From positions 2,046,001 to 2,110,000 of the forward strand of contig NZ_LR134506.1 of the NCBI RefSeq assembly GCF_900638305.1: DNA of 64,000 bases, read 5' to 3'. Both the position numbers and the translations under genes were made by a program. This document shows positions 16,741-28,653 of this stretch, piece by piece (the stretch's first letter is position 1; the number at the start of each line of letters is the position of its first letter). The notes beneath the pieces were generated by a model. The model was not told the DNA's origin. It made no database searches and saw only the letters and a program-made list of their open reading frames with translations. Source of the DNA: Porphyromonas cangingivalis. GTDB lineage: Bacteria > Bacteroidota > Bacteroidia > Bacteroidales > Porphyromonadaceae.

Positions 16741-16807
16741 GCCATATCTCGATAAGGTCGCTTTCTCAAAATCCAACCAATTTACTTAATTACTAAACTG
16801 TTTAATC

Positions 16808-17251
16808 ATGGCAAAAGAAATTGCTGGACAAATCAAACTGCAAATTAAAGGTGGGGCAGCAAACCCTTCTCCTCCTGTAGGCCCTGCACTTGGTGCTAAA
16901 GGGGTTAATATCATGGAGTTTTGCAAGCAATTCAACGCCAGAACCCAAGACAAAGCCGGAAAGGTTCTTCCTGTAATCATTACTTATTACAGCGATAAAT
17001 CTTTCGACTTTATTGTCAAGACTCCTCCTGTAGCTGTCCAACTCCTTGAGAAAGCTAAGAAGAAATCCGGGTCAGCAGAGCCTAACCGTAAAAAGGTGGC
17101 TACATTGACATGGGATGACGTGAAGAGCATCGCTGAGGATAAGATGGTAGACCTTAACTGCTTTACGCTGGCTGCTGCTATGCGTCTTGTAGCAGGTACT
17201 GCAAGGAGTATGGGTATCAGTATCAAGGGAACTTTCCCAGAAAATATCTAA
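16808..17251 (+). CDS. rplK: 50S ribosomal protein L11
   Basis: The 147-residue protein shows the L11 opening [20 protein letters not shown], then [16 protein letters not shown], and the RNA-binding C-terminal domain with GTARSMGI. L11 forms the GTPase-associated centre on 23S rRNA. It is followed 15 nt later by rplA, the usual L11-L1 pair. Confidence 0.98.
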   Translation: MAKEIAGQIKLQIKGGAANPSPPVGPALGAKGVNIMEFCKQFNARTQDKAGKVLPVIITYYSDKSFDFIVKTPPVAVQLLEKAKKKSGSAEPNRKKVATLTWDDVKSIAEDKMVDLNCFTLAAAMRLVAGTARSMGISIKGTFPENI

Positions 17252-17266
17252 ATCGATTTGAACGTT

Positions 17267-17965
17267 ATGAGCAAACTGACAAAAAATCAAAAGATTGCTT
17301 TGAGTAAGATCGAGCCAGGGAAAGTCTACTCTCTTAAGGAAGCATCATCATTAGTAAAGGAAATTACTACCACAAAGTTTGATGCCTCTGTTGATGTAGA
17401 TGTTCGCTTGGGCGTTGATCCTCGTAAAGCCAACCAAATGGTCAGAGGCGTTGTGTCTCTCCCACATGGTACTGGTAAGGAGGTAAGAGTATTGGCTCTA
17501 TGTACTCCTGACAAGGAAGAAGAAGCTAAGGCTGCTGGTGCAGACTTTGTTGGTCTCGATGAATATATCGAAAAGATCAAAGGTGGATGGACAGACGTTG
17601 ATGTCATCATCACTATGCCTGCTATCATGGGTAAGATCGGTGCTTTGGGTCGTGTACTCGGTCCAAGAGGTCTCATGCCTAACCCAAAGAGCGGTACAGT
17701 GACTAACGATGTCGCTGCGGCTGTCACTGAAATCAAGCAAGGTAAGATCGACTTCAAGGTCGATAAGGCCGGTATCGTACACGCATCTATTGGTAAGGTG
17801 TCTTTCTCTCCCGAGAAGATCGCTGAGAATGCAAAGGAGTTTGTTAACACTTTGATCAAGCTCAAACCAGCAGCTGCAAAGGGTACTTATGTTAAGAGTA
17901 TCTTTCTTTCAAGTACTATGAGTTTTGGTATCAAGATTGATCCAAAATCAATTGACGAAATTTAA
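17267..17965 (+). CDS. rplA: 50S ribosomal protein L1
   Basis: The protein has 232 residues from the ATG at 17267; a TTG 9 nt earlier is in frame but less likely. The L1 signature region [19 protein letters not shown] is plain. L1 builds the mobile L1 stalk and, in other bacteria, represses its own L11-L1 mRNA. No obvious L1-binding mimic was identified by eye in front of rplK. Confidence 0.98.
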   Translation: MSKLTKNQKIALSKIEPGKVYSLKEASSLVKEITTTKFDASVDVDVRLGVDPRKANQMVRGVVSLPHGTGKEVRVLALCTPDKEEEAKAAGADFVGLDEYIEKIKGGWTDVDVIITMPAIMGKIGALGRVLGPRGLMPNPKSGTVTNDVAAAVTEIKQGKIDFKVDKAGIVHASIGKVSFSPEKIAENAKEFVNTLIKLKPAAAKGTYVKSIFLSSTMSFGIKIDPKSIDEI

Positions 17966-17977
17966 AACGCGTAGATT

Positions 17978-18511
17978 ATGAAAAAGGAAGATAAAGTATT
18001 AGTAGTAGAGAAGCTTGTCGAGTTGATAGGTAAATATCCACATGTCTACCTTACAGACATCGAAGCTCTCCCAGCTGATAAGACAAGTGAGCTCCGTAGA
18101 GAGTGTTTCAAGAGTGAGGTGAAGTTGATGGTAGTGAAGAATTCACTCCTCCGCCTTGCGATGTCACAAGTCAATGAAGAAGCATTTGCGCCTCTCTTCC
18201 CTCTCCTAAAGGGTAACACCGCAGTTATGTTCGCTGAAACAGCTAACGTGCCTGCTAAGGTGATCAAGAACTTTACGAAGAACGAAAAGAAAGGTGAAGG
18301 AAAGCCTCAACTCAAGGGTGCGTATGTACAGGAAAGTATCTACGTCGGTCCAGAGAACTTGGAGGCCTTGGTAAATATCAAGAGCAAGGAAGAACTCATC
18401 GCAGACGTTGTTGCACTTTTGCAATCTCCTGCGAAGAATGTTATCTCTGCACTTCAATCCGGTGGCAACACCATCCATGGGGTTTTACAAACTCTACAAG
18501 AGCGTAATTAA
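17978..18511 (+). CDS. rplJ: 50S ribosomal protein L10
   Basis: This 177-residue stalk-base protein shows the L10 pattern LVEKYPHV-like IGKYPHVYLTDIEALPAD and RRECFKSEVKLMVVKNSLL. Its C-terminal helix, LQSGGNTIHGVLQTLQ, binds L7/L12 dimers. It lies 12 nt after rplA and directly before rplL. Confidence 0.97.
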   Translation: MKKEDKVLVVEKLVELIGKYPHVYLTDIEALPADKTSELRRECFKSEVKLMVVKNSLLRLAMSQVNEEAFAPLFPLLKGNTAVMFAETANVPAKVIKNFTKNEKKGEGKPQLKGAYVQESIYVGPENLEALVNIKSKEELIADVVALLQSPAKNVISALQSGGNTIHGVLQTLQERN

Positions 18512-18549
18512 AAATAACAGAAAGTATAAACACTTAAAACAATACGAAA

Positions 18550-18924
18550 ATGGCCGATATCAAAGCTATTGCTGAACAACTAGTAAACCTAACTGTAAAA
18601 GAAGTTAGCGAACTCGCTACTATCCTTAAGGAAGAGTATGGCATCGAACCAGCTGCTGCAGCAGTTGCTGTCGCTGCAGGTCCTGCTGCTGCAGGTGAAG
18701 CTGCTGAAGAAAAGACTTCTTTCGACGTAATCCTTAAGTCTGCAGGTGCTGCAAAGCTCCAAGTCGTAAAGGCAGTTAAGGAACACTGTGGTCTTGGTCT
18801 TAAGGAAGCTAAGGACATCGTAGACGGCGCTCCTTCAACAGTTAAGGAAGGTGTAGACAAGGCTACAGCTGATGCTCTCAAGGCAGCTCTAGAAGAAGCA
18901 GGCGCAGAGGTTGAACTTAAGTAA
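18550..18924 (+). CDS. rplL: 50S ribosomal protein L7/L12
   Basis: The protein has 124 residues: an N-terminal dimerisation helix pair, the Ala-rich hinge [20 protein letters not shown], and a C-terminal domain with [20 protein letters not shown] that recruits translation factors. The hinge and codon bias are typical of a very abundant protein. A strong hairpin follows before rpoB. Confidence 0.98.
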   Translation: MADIKAIAEQLVNLTVKEVSELATILKEEYGIEPAAAAVAVAAGPAAAGEAAEEKTSFDVILKSAGAAKLQVVKAVKEHCGLGLKEAKDIVDGAPSTVKEGVDKATADALKAALEEAGAEVELK

Positions 18925-18957
18925 ACCGCCCTTTAGCCCTGTTTGCTAACAGGATAT

Positions 18958-18993
18958 GGTTAAGAATCCACAAAAGTGGGTTCTTAACCTTTT
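18958..18993 (+). terminator. Attenuator-like terminator between rplL and rpoB
   Basis: The 14-bp stem GGTTAAGAATCCAC / GTGGGTTCTTAACC with loop AAAA is followed by TTTTCGTGTCTTTTTT. It sits between ribosomal-protein and polymerase genes, where partial termination would set the L7/L12 to RNA polymerase ratio. Confidence 0.8.
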
Positions 18994-19029
18994 CGTGTCT
19001 TTTTTGATTATCACAAATTACTCCCTAAT

Positions 19030-22000
19030 ATGTCCTCACATAATCCTACACAAAGAGTAAACTTTGCATCGATTAAGAATCCAATGGAGTATCCTGACTT
19101 CTTGGATGTGCAGCTGAAGTCTTTCAAGGATTTTCTTCAGCTTGATACACCTCCCGAGAAGAGAAAAAAGGAGGGACTCTACAAGGTCTTTGCAGAGAAT
19201 TTTCCAATCCACGATACGAGAAATAACTTTGTTCTTGAGTTTTTGGACTATTACATAGATCCTCCAAGGTATACTCTCGATGAGTGTATTTCGAGGGGAT
19301 TGACGTACAATGTCCCTCTCAAGGCTAAGATGAAACTCTATTGTACGGATCCTGAGCATGAGGACTTCGAAACGGTAATACAGGATGTGTATCTCGGTCC
19401 TATACCTTATATGACCGAGTCCGGTACGTTCATCATCAATGGTGCTGAACGTGTTGTCGTATCTCAGATGCACCGTTCGCCCGGTGTGTTCTTCAGTGAG
19501 AGCGTGCATCCAAACGGGACAAAGCTTTTCTCTGCCCGTATCATCCCATTCAAGGGGTCTTGGATCGAGTTTGCGACAGACATCAATAATGTCATGTACG
19601 CTTACATCGACCGTAAGAAAAAGTTGCCGGTGACTACACTCCTCCGTGCAATAGGTTTTGAAACAGATAAGGACATACTCAACCTCTTCGGTATCGCTGA
19701 AGAAGTCAAGGTGAGTAAGTCTAATCTAAAGAAGTACTACGGGCGCAAAATTGCCGCTCGTGTGCTTAACTCATGGATCGAGGATCTTGTGGATGAGGAG
19801 ACCGGTGAAGTGGTCTCTATGGAACGCTATGATGTCATCGTCGATCGTGATGAACTCCTTACCGAAGATAATGTGGATCAGATCATCGAGTCCGGCGCAA
19901 AGAATATCCTTATCACCAAGGATGACAGTGAGCTTGGTCTGGACTATTCGGTAATCACAAATACGCTACAAAAGGACCCTTCTAACTCTGAAAAAGAAGC
20001 GGTATATCATATATATAAGCAACTTCGTAATCAGGATCCTGTTGATGATGCTTCGGCAAGAGAAGTGATCAACAGCTTGTTCTTCTCTGAAAAGAGATAT
20101 GACCTTGGTGATGTCGGTCGTTATCGTATCAACAAGAAGCTCGGTATCAACATCGATGAGGAGACCAAAGTCTTGACTACAGAGGATATCACTGCGATCA
20201 TTGCTCATCTCGTAGAGTTGAAGAACAGCAAGCAGGTCGTCGATGATATCGACCACTTGAGTAACCGTCGTGTACGTACTGTGGGCGAACAGCTCTACAA
20301 CCAGTTCGGCATCGGTCTTGCTCGTATGGCTCGTACAGTGAGAGAGCGTATGAACGTCAGAGACAACGAAGTCTTCACTCCGATCGACTTGATCAATGCG
20401 AAGACAATTTCTTCTGTTGTCAATTCATTCTTTGGTACGAATGCTCTTTCTCAGTTTATGGATCAGACTAACCCATTGGCTGAGATCACACACAAGAGAC
20501 GTCTGTCAGCCCTTGGTCCCGGTGGTTTGAGCCGTGACCGTGCTGGTTTCGAGGTTCGTGACGTACACTATACGCACTATGGTCGTCTCTGTCCTATCGA
20601 GACTCCTGAAGGACCAAACATCGGTCTGATTTCCTCTCTCTGTGTCTATGCTAAGATCAACGACCTTGGATTTATCTCCACCCCTTATCGTAAGGTGGTC
20701 GATGGTAAGGTCGACTTCTCGGAGAATGGAGTCGAATACTATACTGCAGAAGCGGAAGAGGACAAGACTGTCGCACAGGGTAATGCTCCACTTGACGAAA
20801 ATGGTAAGTTCATCAAGGATGCTGTCAAGGCAAGATATGGCTCAGACTTCCCTGTGGTGTCTCCATCAGAGATCGACTTGATGGACGTTTCTCCTATACA
20901 GATTGCTTCTATCGCAGCATCTCTTATCCCATTCCTTGAGCACGACGATGCTAACCGTGCACTCATGGGATCGAACATGATGCGTCAAGCTGTGCCACTT
21001 ATCCATAGTGATGCTCCTATCGTAGGTACAGGTGTCGAACAAAAACTTGTACATGACTCTCGTACACAGATAGTCGCAGAGGGTGCAGGTACAGTTGAGT
21101 TTGTGGATGCTTCTGTGATCAAGATCAGATATGATCGTTCAGAAGATGATACATTTGTCAGCTTCGAGGACAATCTCAAAATATACAACCTTCCGAAGTT
21201 CCGCAAAACCAATCAAAGCACCACCATTGACTTGAGACCTATTTGTCGTAAGGGCGACAGAGTGGAGAAGGGGGATATCCTTACCGAAGGATATTCGACC
21301 GAAAATGGAGAGTTGGCTCTTGGACGTAATGTGCAGGTGGCTTATATGCCTTGGAAGGGGTATAACTATGAGGATGCTATCGTGCTCAACGAACGCATGG
21401 TACGTGAAGATATCTTTACTTCGGTACACGTGGACGAGTACATCTTGGAGGTGCGTGAGACAAAACGTGGGCTCGAAGAACTCACTTCGGATATCCCTAA
21501 TGTCAGCGAGGAGGCTACAAAAGACCTCGATGACAGAGGTATCATCCGTGTCGGTGCTCGTGTACATCCCGGAGACATCCTTATCGGTAAGATCACTCCT
21601 AAGGGAGAGTCCGATCCTACTCCGGAGGAAAAGCTTCTGCATGCGATCTTCGGCGATAAGGCCGGTGATGTTAAGGACGCTTCTCTCAAGGCGAACCCTT
21701 CTCTAAGTGGTGTTGTCATCAAGACCCACCTCTTCTCAAAGGCTATGCACAGTAAGAAGGATAAGGGTGGCGTCCGTGAAATCGTCAAGAAGCTTGACGA
21801 GGAGATGGAGGAAAATCTTGCTGAATTGAGAGAGCTCATGCTCAAGAAACTCATTCAGCTTACAGATAATAAGTTGTCCAACGGTATTCGTAACTTCGAA
21901 GACACCGAGATTGTTCCAAAGGGTGTAAAGTTGACCCCTGCTGTGTGCTCAAAGATTGAGTTTGGCGAAGTGGCAATCTTCAACTGGACCGGTGATGAGC

Positions 22001-22845
22001 ATACCGATGAACTCGTGGCGAAACTTATCTCCAATTACTTGCGTAAGGCTAAGGAGATAGAGTCTGAGTACAGACGTAAGAAGTTTGATGCAACCATCGG
22101 TGACGAACTCCCCAATGGTATCATCCAGATCGCTAAGGTGCTTATAGCTAAGAAGCGTAAGATCCAGGTCGGTGACAAGATGGCGGGACGTCACGGTAAC
22201 AAGGGTATTGTATCCAAAATCGTCCGTCAGGAGGATATGCCATTTATGGAAGATGGTACTCCTATGGACTTGTGTCTCAATCCACTTGGTGTGCCTTCGC
22301 GTATGAACCTCGGACAGATTTTTGAGGCTGTCCTCGGATGGGCAGGCCGCCGTCTTGATGTGAAGTTTGCTACTCCGATCTTTGATGGGGCTTCGCTCGA
22401 TGATTTGGATCAGTGGACAGACAAGGCCGGCATCCCACGTTATGGTAAGACCTATCTGTACGATGGAGGTACAGGCGAACAGTTTGACCAGCCTGCGACT
22501 GTCGGTGTGACATACTTCTTGAAGCTTGGGCACATGGTCGACGACAAGATGCACGCGAGATCTATCGGTCCTTACTCTCTCATCACTCAGCAGCCTCTCG
22601 GTGGTAAAGCACAGTTCGGGGGCCAGCGTTTCGGAGAGATGGAGGTTTGGGCCCTTGAAGCTTACGGAGCTGCACACGTCCTTCAGGAGATGTTGACCAT
22701 CAAGAGTGACGATGTCGTAGGGCGTTCGAAAGCTTACGAGGCTATCGTCAAGGGTGCTCCCATGCCTACACCGGGCATTCCTGAGTCTCTCAATGTCCTC
22801 CTACACGAGCTCAAAGGTCTTGGTCTAAGCTTCTGTATGGAGTAA
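19030..22845 (+). CDS. rpoB: DNA-directed RNA polymerase subunit beta
   Basis: This 1271-residue catalytic subunit shows MHRSPGVFF, the rifampicin-pocket stretch [20 protein letters not shown] with [18 protein letters not shown], and [18 protein letters not shown]. It also has the C-terminal [15 protein letters not shown] and [21 protein letters not shown]. Asp, Ser and His at the classical resistance positions look wild-type. It ends 61 nt before rpoC. Confidence 0.99.
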   Translation: MSSHNPTQRVNFASIKNPMEYPDFLDVQLKSFKDFLQLDTPPEKRKKEGLYKVFAENFPIHDTRNNFVLEFLDYYIDPPRYTLDECISRGLTYNVPLKAKMKLYCTDPEHEDFETVIQDVYLGPIPYMTESGTFIINGAERVVVSQMHRSPGVFFSESVHPNGTKLFSARIIPFKGSWIEFATDINNVMYAYIDRKKKLPVTTLLRAIGFETDKDILNLFGIAEEVKVSKSNLKKYYGRKIAARVLNSWIEDLVDEETGEVVSMERYDVIVDRDELLTEDNVDQIIESGAKNILITKDDSELGLDYSVITNTLQKDPSNSEKEAVYHIYKQLRNQDPVDDASAREVINSLFFSEKRYDLGDVGRYRINKKLGINIDEETKVLTTEDITAIIAHLVELKNSKQVVDDIDHLSNRRVRTVGEQLYNQFGIGLARMARTVRERMNVRDNEVFTPIDLINAKTISSVVNSFFGTNALSQFMDQTNPLAEITHKRRLSALGPGGLSRDRAGFEVRDVHYTHYGRLCPIETPEGPNIGLISSLCVYAKINDLGFISTPYRKVVDGKVDFSENGVEYYTAEAEEDKTVAQGNAPLDENGKFIKDAVKARYGSDFPVVSPSEIDLMDVSPIQIASIAASLIPFLEHDDANRALMGSNMMRQAVPLIHSDAPIVGTGVEQKLVHDSRTQIVAEGAGTVEFVDASVIKIRYDRSEDDTFVSFEDNLKIYNLPKFRKTNQSTTIDLRPICRKGDRVEKGDILTEGYSTENGELALGRNVQVAYMPWKGYNYEDAIVLNERMVREDIFTSVHVDEYILEVRETKRGLEELTSDIPNVSEEATKDLDDRGIIRVGARVHPGDILIGKITPKGESDPTPEEKLLHAIFGDKAGDVKDASLKANPSLSGVVIKTHLFSKAMHSKKDKGGVREIVKKLDEEMEENLAELRELMLKKLIQLTDNKLSNGIRNFEDTEIVPKGVKLTPAVCSKIEFGEVAIFNWTGDEHTDELVAKLISNYLRKAKEIESEYRRKKFDATIGDELPNGIIQIAKVLIAKKRKIQVGDKMAGRHGNKGIVSKIVRQEDMPFMEDGTPMDLCLNPLGVPSRMNLGQIFEAVLGWAGRRLDVKFATPIFDGASLDDLDQWTDKAGIPRYGKTYLYDGGTGEQFDQPATVGVTYFLKLGHMVDDKMHARSIGPYSLITQQPLGGKAQFGGQRFGEMEVWALEAYGAAHVLQEMLTIKSDDVVGRSKAYEAIVKGAPMPTPGIPESLNVLLHELKGLGLSFCME

Positions 22846-22906
22846 TAGGCGAGGATATGTGATTATAGTTTTTTCCTCATCAGAATAAATCTCCCATTAT
22901 ATAGTT

Positions 22907-25900
22907 ATGGCATTCAAAAGAGATACAAAGATAAAGGCCAACTTCACCCGTATTAAGATCGGTATCGCTTCCCCCGAAGAGGTATTGGAAAATTCAAGTG
23001 GTGAAGTCCTTAAGCCAGAGACAATAAACTATCGTACTTACAAGCCCGAGAGAGACGGTCTATTCTGCGAACGTATCTTCGGACCCGTCAAGGACTTCGA
23101 ATGTCACTGCGGTAAGTACAAGCGTATTCGCTACCGTGGTATCGTCTGTGACCGATGTGGTGTGGAAGTGACTGAGAAGAAGGTCCGTAGAGAGCGTATG
23201 GGACACATCGCACTCGAGGTGCCTGTCGCTCACATCTGGTTCTTCCGCTCTATCCCCAACAAGATCGCATATCTTCTTGGTATTCCATCCAAGAAGCTTG
23301 ATGCTATCATTTATTATGAGCGTTATGCTGTCATTCAGCCTGGTACTGTCGAAGGGCTTGCTGCAGGTGATCTGCTCACCGAAGAAGAGTATCTTGATAT
23401 CCTCGATAGCTTGCCTGAAGGCAACCAAGATTTGGAAGACGATGCTCCTGAGAAGTTCATCGCAAAAATCGGTGCAGAAGCAATCTACGACCTCTTGTGT
23501 CGTGTAGATCTTGACAAGCTGTCATACGAACTCAGAGCGAAGGCCTCTAAGGACTCGTCTCAGCAACGAAAGAAAGAAGCTCTCAAGAGACTTCAAGTTG
23601 TCGAGAGCTTCCGTGCCAGCGAAGGTTATAGCCGTCCGGAATGGATGGTGATGAAGGTCATACCCGTCATTCCACCTGAGTTGCGTCCTCTTGTGCCACT
23701 TGATGGTGGCCGTTTTGCTACCTCCGACCTCAACGAGCTATATCGCCGTGTCATCATACGTAACAACCGTCTACGCCGTCTGATCGAACAGAGAGCTCCA
23801 CAGGTGATCCTCCGTAATGAAAAGCGTATGCTTCAGGAGGCTGTGGATAGTTTGTTCGACAATTCAAGTAAGGCAGGGGCGGTCAAGTCTGACAGCAACC
23901 GTCCACTCAAGTCTCTTACAGACAGCTTGAAGGGTAAGCAAGGGCGTTTCCGTCAGAATCTTCTCGGTAAACGTGTCGACTATTCTGCGCGTTCGGTTAT
24001 CGTCGTCGGTCCCGAGCTCAAGATGCACGAGTGCGGTCTGCCAAAGTATATGGCTGCTGAGCTTTACAAGCCATTCGTTATCCGTAAGCTTCTCGAAAGA
24101 GGTATTGTCAAGACTGTGAAGTCTGCACGTCGTATCGTGGATAAGAAGGGACCTGAAGTTTGGGATATTCTCGAACACGTCATCAAGGGACACCCGGTCC
24201 TCCTCAACCGTGCTCCTACACTTCACCGCCTTGGTATCCAAGCCTTCCAGCCCAAGCTCATTGAGGGTAAGGCGATTCAGCTTCACCCACTTGCTTGTAC
24301 GGCCTTTAATGCCGACTTTGACGGTGACCAGATGGCGGTGCACCTACCACTCAGCAACGAAGCTATCCTCGAAGCGCAGATGTTGATGCTCGCTTCGCAC
24401 AATATTCTCAACCCTGCCAACGGAGCTCCTATCACTGTACCATCACAAGACATGGTGCTTGGGCTCTACTATATCACCAAGCTCCGTAAGGATGCTAAGG
24501 GGGCAGGGCTTGTATTCTACGGACGTGAAGAGGCTACTATTGCCTACAATGATGGCAAAGTTGCTATTCACGCACCTATAAAGGTGATGGTCGATGATGT
24601 CGATGCCGACGGTAATCCTATTCGTCACTTGGTAGAGACCTCTGTCGGGCGTTTGATGTTTAACGAGTGTGTGCCACAAGGCGTTGGTTATATCAACAGC
24701 ATCTTGGGTAAGAAAGCACTCCGTGACATCATCGGGCATGTCATCAAGGAGTGTGGCATCGCAAAGACAGCAAAGTTCCTCGACGACATCAAGGATCTTG
24801 GCTACCAGATGGCATTCAAGGGTGGGCTCTCATTCAACCTCTCAGATGTCCTTATTCCTAAGGAAAAAGACACCCTCATTCAGGAGGGTTTCGCTGAGGT
24901 TGATGAAATCATGTCTAACTACAATATGGGTTTCATCACCAACAACGAGCGTTACAATCAGATCATCGACACCTGGACACACGTCAATACACGTCTGTCG
25001 GGTATTTTGATGAAGCAGCTTAGTGAGGACAACGAGGGATTCAACTCTATCTTCATGATGATGGACTCGGGTGCTCGTGGTTCGAAAGACCAGATCAACC
25101 AGCTTTCAGGTATTCGTGGTCTTATGGCCAAGCCTCAGAAGAGCGGTACCGAAGGGGCGCACACTATGGAGAACCCGATCCTCTCCAACTTTAAGGAGGG
25201 GCTATCTGTGCTCGAGTACTTTATCTCTACCCACGGTGCTCGTAAGGGTCTCTCGGATACGGCATTGAAGACTGCCGATGCGGGTTACCTCACACGTCGT
25301 CTTGTAGACGTTTCGCAAGATGTTATCGTGACCGAAGAGGACTGTGGCACACTTCGTGGGCTTGTCACCGAAGAGATCAAAGAAGGTGACGTTGTCATCG
25401 CTTCTCTATACGAACGCATCCTCGGTCGTGTCTCTGTACATGATGTGATCCACCCAAATACCGGTGAAGTCATCGTCAAGGCAGGCGAAGAGATCAACGA
25501 AAAGGCAGCAACCATCATTCAAGACTCTCCTATCACCAATGTCGAGATTCGCTCGGTACTCACTTGTGAGTCGAAGAAGGGGGTCTGTGCGAAGTGTTAT
25601 GGCCGTAACCTCTCACAAGGTCATATGGTACATATCGGTGAGGTTGTTGGTGTTGTTGCGGCACAATCTATCGGTGAACCCGGTACACAGCTTACACTTC
25701 GTACCTTCCACGCTGGGGTATCGCTTCAAATATCGGTAGTGAGAAGTATGTCAAGGCTAAGTACGACGGTATCTTGGAGATCGATGAGTTGCGTACCGTC
25801 GATGCCAAGGACGAAGAAGGCAATGCATATCAAGTCGTTGTCGGTCGTCTTGCCGAGATGCGCGTCATCGATGAGAATACTCGTATGACCCTCATCACAC

Positions 25901-27204
25901 ACCATATCCCATACGGTTCGAAGTTGTACTTCAAGCCCGGTGACAAGGTGAAGAAGGATGACAATATCTTTGAGTCTGACCCATTCAACGCTGTGATTAT
26001 CGCTGAAGAGACCGGTAAACTCAAGTTTGAAGATGTCGTCGAGAATGTGACCTACAAGGTCGAATATGACTCTAATGTCAGTGCAGGACACAAGGAGCAC
26101 ATTATTATAGAAAGCAAGGATAAGAACTTGTCCCCTTCTGTAAGTATCCTTAACTCCAAGGGCGATATCCTACGCACATACAACCTCCCTGTGGGTGCAC
26201 ACTTCGTGAAGTCCAATGGAGATTCTGTCAAGACCGGTGACGTACTTGTCAAGATCCCACGTTCGACTCTCAAGGGTGGTGACATCACCGGTGGTCTTCC
26301 ACGTGTGACCGAGCTCTTCGAAGCACGTAATCCGACCAACCCGGCCATCGTAGCAGAGATCGACGGTGAAGTCTCACTCGGACGTGTACGTCGTGGTAAT
26401 CGTGAAGTCACCATTACTTCCAAACTTGGTGAAGAACGTAAGTACCTTATCCCACTATCAAAGCAACTTTTGATACAGGAAAACGACTATGTCCGTGCAG
26501 GTATGCCACTCTCTGACGGTGCGATCACACCTGCCGATATCCTTGCGATCAAGGGTCCAAATGCCGTACAAGACTATATCGTCAACGGTGTTCAGGATGT
26601 TTATCGCAAGCAAGGGGTGAAGATCAATGACAAGCACTTTGAGGTCATTGTTCGCCAGATGATGCGTAAAGTTGAGATCCTCGATCCGGGAGATACTCGT
26701 TTCCTTGAGCAACAGCTTGTCGACAAGCTCGATGTTATGGAAGAGAACGATCGTCTTTGGGGTAAGAAGGTTGTCGAAGATCCGGGAGACTCAGAAATCT
26801 TCTTTGCCGGTCAGGTCATCTCTGCTCGCCGTCTACGTGACGAGAATAGTATTTTGAAGCGCAAGGACCTTCGTCCTGTCGTTGTTCGCGATGCGATGCC
26901 TGCTACGACCAACCAGGTGCTCCAAGGTATCACCAGAGCGGCACTTCAGACTAAGAGCTTCATGTCTGCAGCTTCATTCCAGGAGACCCCAAAGGTCCTC
27001 AATAATGCGGCTATCGAAGGTAAGGTTGATACACTTGACGCACTCAAGGAGAATGTCATCTGTGGGCATCTGATCCCCGCAGGTACGGGTCTCCGAGAAT
27101 ACGACAAACTTGTCGTAGGCAATAAAAAGGATATCGAAGCTCAACGTGCAGCCGAAGCTGTGACTCGTGAGCGCTCGTTCCCTACAATGCCGGAAGACAA
27201 CTGA
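22907..27204 (+). CDS. rpoC: RNA polymerase subunit beta' with a single-base frameshift in the trigger loop
   Basis: Two overlapping frames (22907-25888 and 25774-27204) are the two parts of one beta' of about 1432 residues. The first part holds the zinc finger ([20 protein letters not shown]), the active-site [15 protein letters not shown], the bridge helix and the trigger-loop start [10 protein letters not shown]. After FHAG the frame turns into unrelated residues (VSLQISVV), whereas the next frame at that point reads [17 protein letters not shown], the expected continuation. The shift falls at GGGG (25715-25718); one more G would restore FHAGGIASNIG. A sequencing or assembly error in a G run is the likeliest cause, since rpoC is essential. 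Confidence 0.95.
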
Positions 27205-27235
27205 TAGACTAAAATAATATAGTCCCCATAACTCA

Positions 27236-27278
27236 GAGGGCCGTGTCAAAACCGTAATTTTGACACGGCTCTCTTTTT
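27236..27278 (+). terminator. Terminator of the rpoBC operon (TGTCAA family)
   Basis: A 16-bp stem runs from 27236 to 27251 and from 27258 to 27273, with upper arm CGTGTCAAAA / TTTTGACACG, followed by TTTTT. Confidence 0.92.
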
Positions 27279-27409
27279 ATCAAGAAACGGTTGAGATTCA
27301 TTACAAGGAATTGATATTTCATTAGAATGCTTTGATTGCCCGGCTGTGTTTATTTTTATTTTTCCGGTCTTCTTTTCAACAAAGCTAGTCTCAGTTGCAT
27401 CATAATTCA

Positions 27410-27417
27410 TATATTTG
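27410..27417 (+). promoter_or_regulatory. Candidate -7 box for the YD-repeat lipoproteins
   Basis: TATATTTG matches TAnnTTTG, about 104 nt before the ATG at 27521. No clear -33 element. The remaining 27279-27520 gap shows no gene. Confidence 0.4.
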
Positions 27418-27520
27418 TCGTGATGTTGCTTGTCGCGAAATGGATGTAAGGCCTTTCTACATCCATGAGGGTAGGAGCAGTTGTCGTTGCCACAAACCAA
27501 AAACTTAGAATAAAATAGAA

Positions 27521-28636
27521 ATGAAAATTAAAGTCAGTATTTTGATGGCGATGGTTCTTTTTTTAGGCATCGCTTGTACTCAACAGTCGAAGAGGGGCGC
27601 AATCATGGGAGATACTTTGACGCTCAAAGACTACGAACTCGTCGGTGATGTCAAGTCCGTAAAAGAGAAGAGCTATGGCACAGGCACGATCGATGGAGAG
27701 CCCACCAATATTCTTTACAACGAAGCTTATTCCGAATTTGATGAGAGCGGAAGACTCATCTATGAAAAGTCCGATGGCGAAGATGGCGGTTATATTGCAT
27801 CTTATGAATACGATGCCGAGGGGAAGTTGATCAAATTTGTTCAATCTTCTGCCAATGAAGAGGAGACGGTCACCCTCAAGACTTATGATGATCAGGGGCG
27901 TCTCATTCGTTCTGATCTTACGATACCTGATTCTGTGCCTATTGTGCTGTCGGATCACTACAAGTATGATCAGAACAACAACCTCATTGAGTCTACGGGT
28001 ATGTCCGAGGGTAGCATGGGAATGTACAAGACCGTCAATGTGTATGATGAAAAAAATCGACTCATCGAGACTCTCGAAGACTCAGGTGAAGATTTTCCCA
28101 TCAAGACCATATTTGCATACAATGACATAGACAGTCTCGTGAATGCCAAGACTTACATTCCATCAGGGCTTTTGTTAGAGGAGGTTATTCACTCGTATGA
28201 TGAGAAAGGGTGTAAGGTAACGACAGAGCACAGAAGCTATGATGAGCAAGGCAATTGCTCTTATGCGCGTGTCGAACACTATGATCCGTCCGGAGCGATC
28301 ACTCTTCAAGAGGACTACAGCTCCGAACAGTTGTCGTACAAGCTCGAAAAGATCTATGATGCCAAGGGGCTTCTTGTCGAAGTTGTGCATTACTCCCTGT
28401 CAGATGACAATGTGATGGATGTCGACTCTCGCACCAAGTACAAATACGATGACAAGGGCAACTCTATAGAGGAGGTGTCGGATTATCCCAGACAGGGAAA
28501 CTCTCAGACCTTGAAGAGAGTCTATAAGTATGACCGTAAAGGTAACTGGATACGCCTCGAACTCACCCAGATCTATGACGGTGAAGTGACCCCATTGAAG
28601 AATGTCACCGAGCGAGAGATCACCTATCACAACTAA
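27521..28636 (+). CDS. YD-repeat lipoprotein (first of a tandem pair)
   Basis: The 371-residue protein has a lipoprotein signal peptide ending LFLGIAC with Cys19 as lipidation site. The mature part is a string of roughly ten irregular 25-35 residue repeats built on YD..G.L, for example YEYDAEGKLIKF, KTYDDQGRLIRS, NVYDEKNRLIET and YKYDRKGNWIRL. These resemble the YD repeats of RHS proteins, which fold into beta-sheet shells, but no RHS core or toxin domain is present. The second lipoprotein starts 17 nt downstream. Function is unknown. Location is probably the outer membrane or cell surface. Confidence 0.8.
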   Translation: MKIKVSILMAMVLFLGIACTQQSKRGAIMGDTLTLKDYELVGDVKSVKEKSYGTGTIDGEPTNILYNEAYSEFDESGRLIYEKSDGEDGGYIASYEYDAEGKLIKFVQSSANEEETVTLKTYDDQGRLIRSDLTIPDSVPIVLSDHYKYDQNNNLIESTGMSEGSMGMYKTVNVYDEKNRLIETLEDSGEDFPIKTIFAYNDIDSLVNAKTYIPSGLLLEEVIHSYDEKGCKVTTEHRSYDEQGNCSYARVEHYDPSGAITLQEDYSSEQLSYKLEKIYDAKGLLVEVVHYSLSDDNVMDVDSRTKYKYDDKGNSIEEVSDYPRQGNSQTLKRVYKYDRKGNWIRLELTQIYDGEVTPLKNVTEREITYHN

Positions 28637-28653
28637 TGGCCTCTTCATGTCCC

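Noticed and set aside
25690-25730. Programmed -1 frameshifting in rpoC
   Set aside because: No canonical X_XXY_YYZ heptamer fits the GCTGGGGTATCG context, and rpoC is not known to use recoding; a lost G is simpler.
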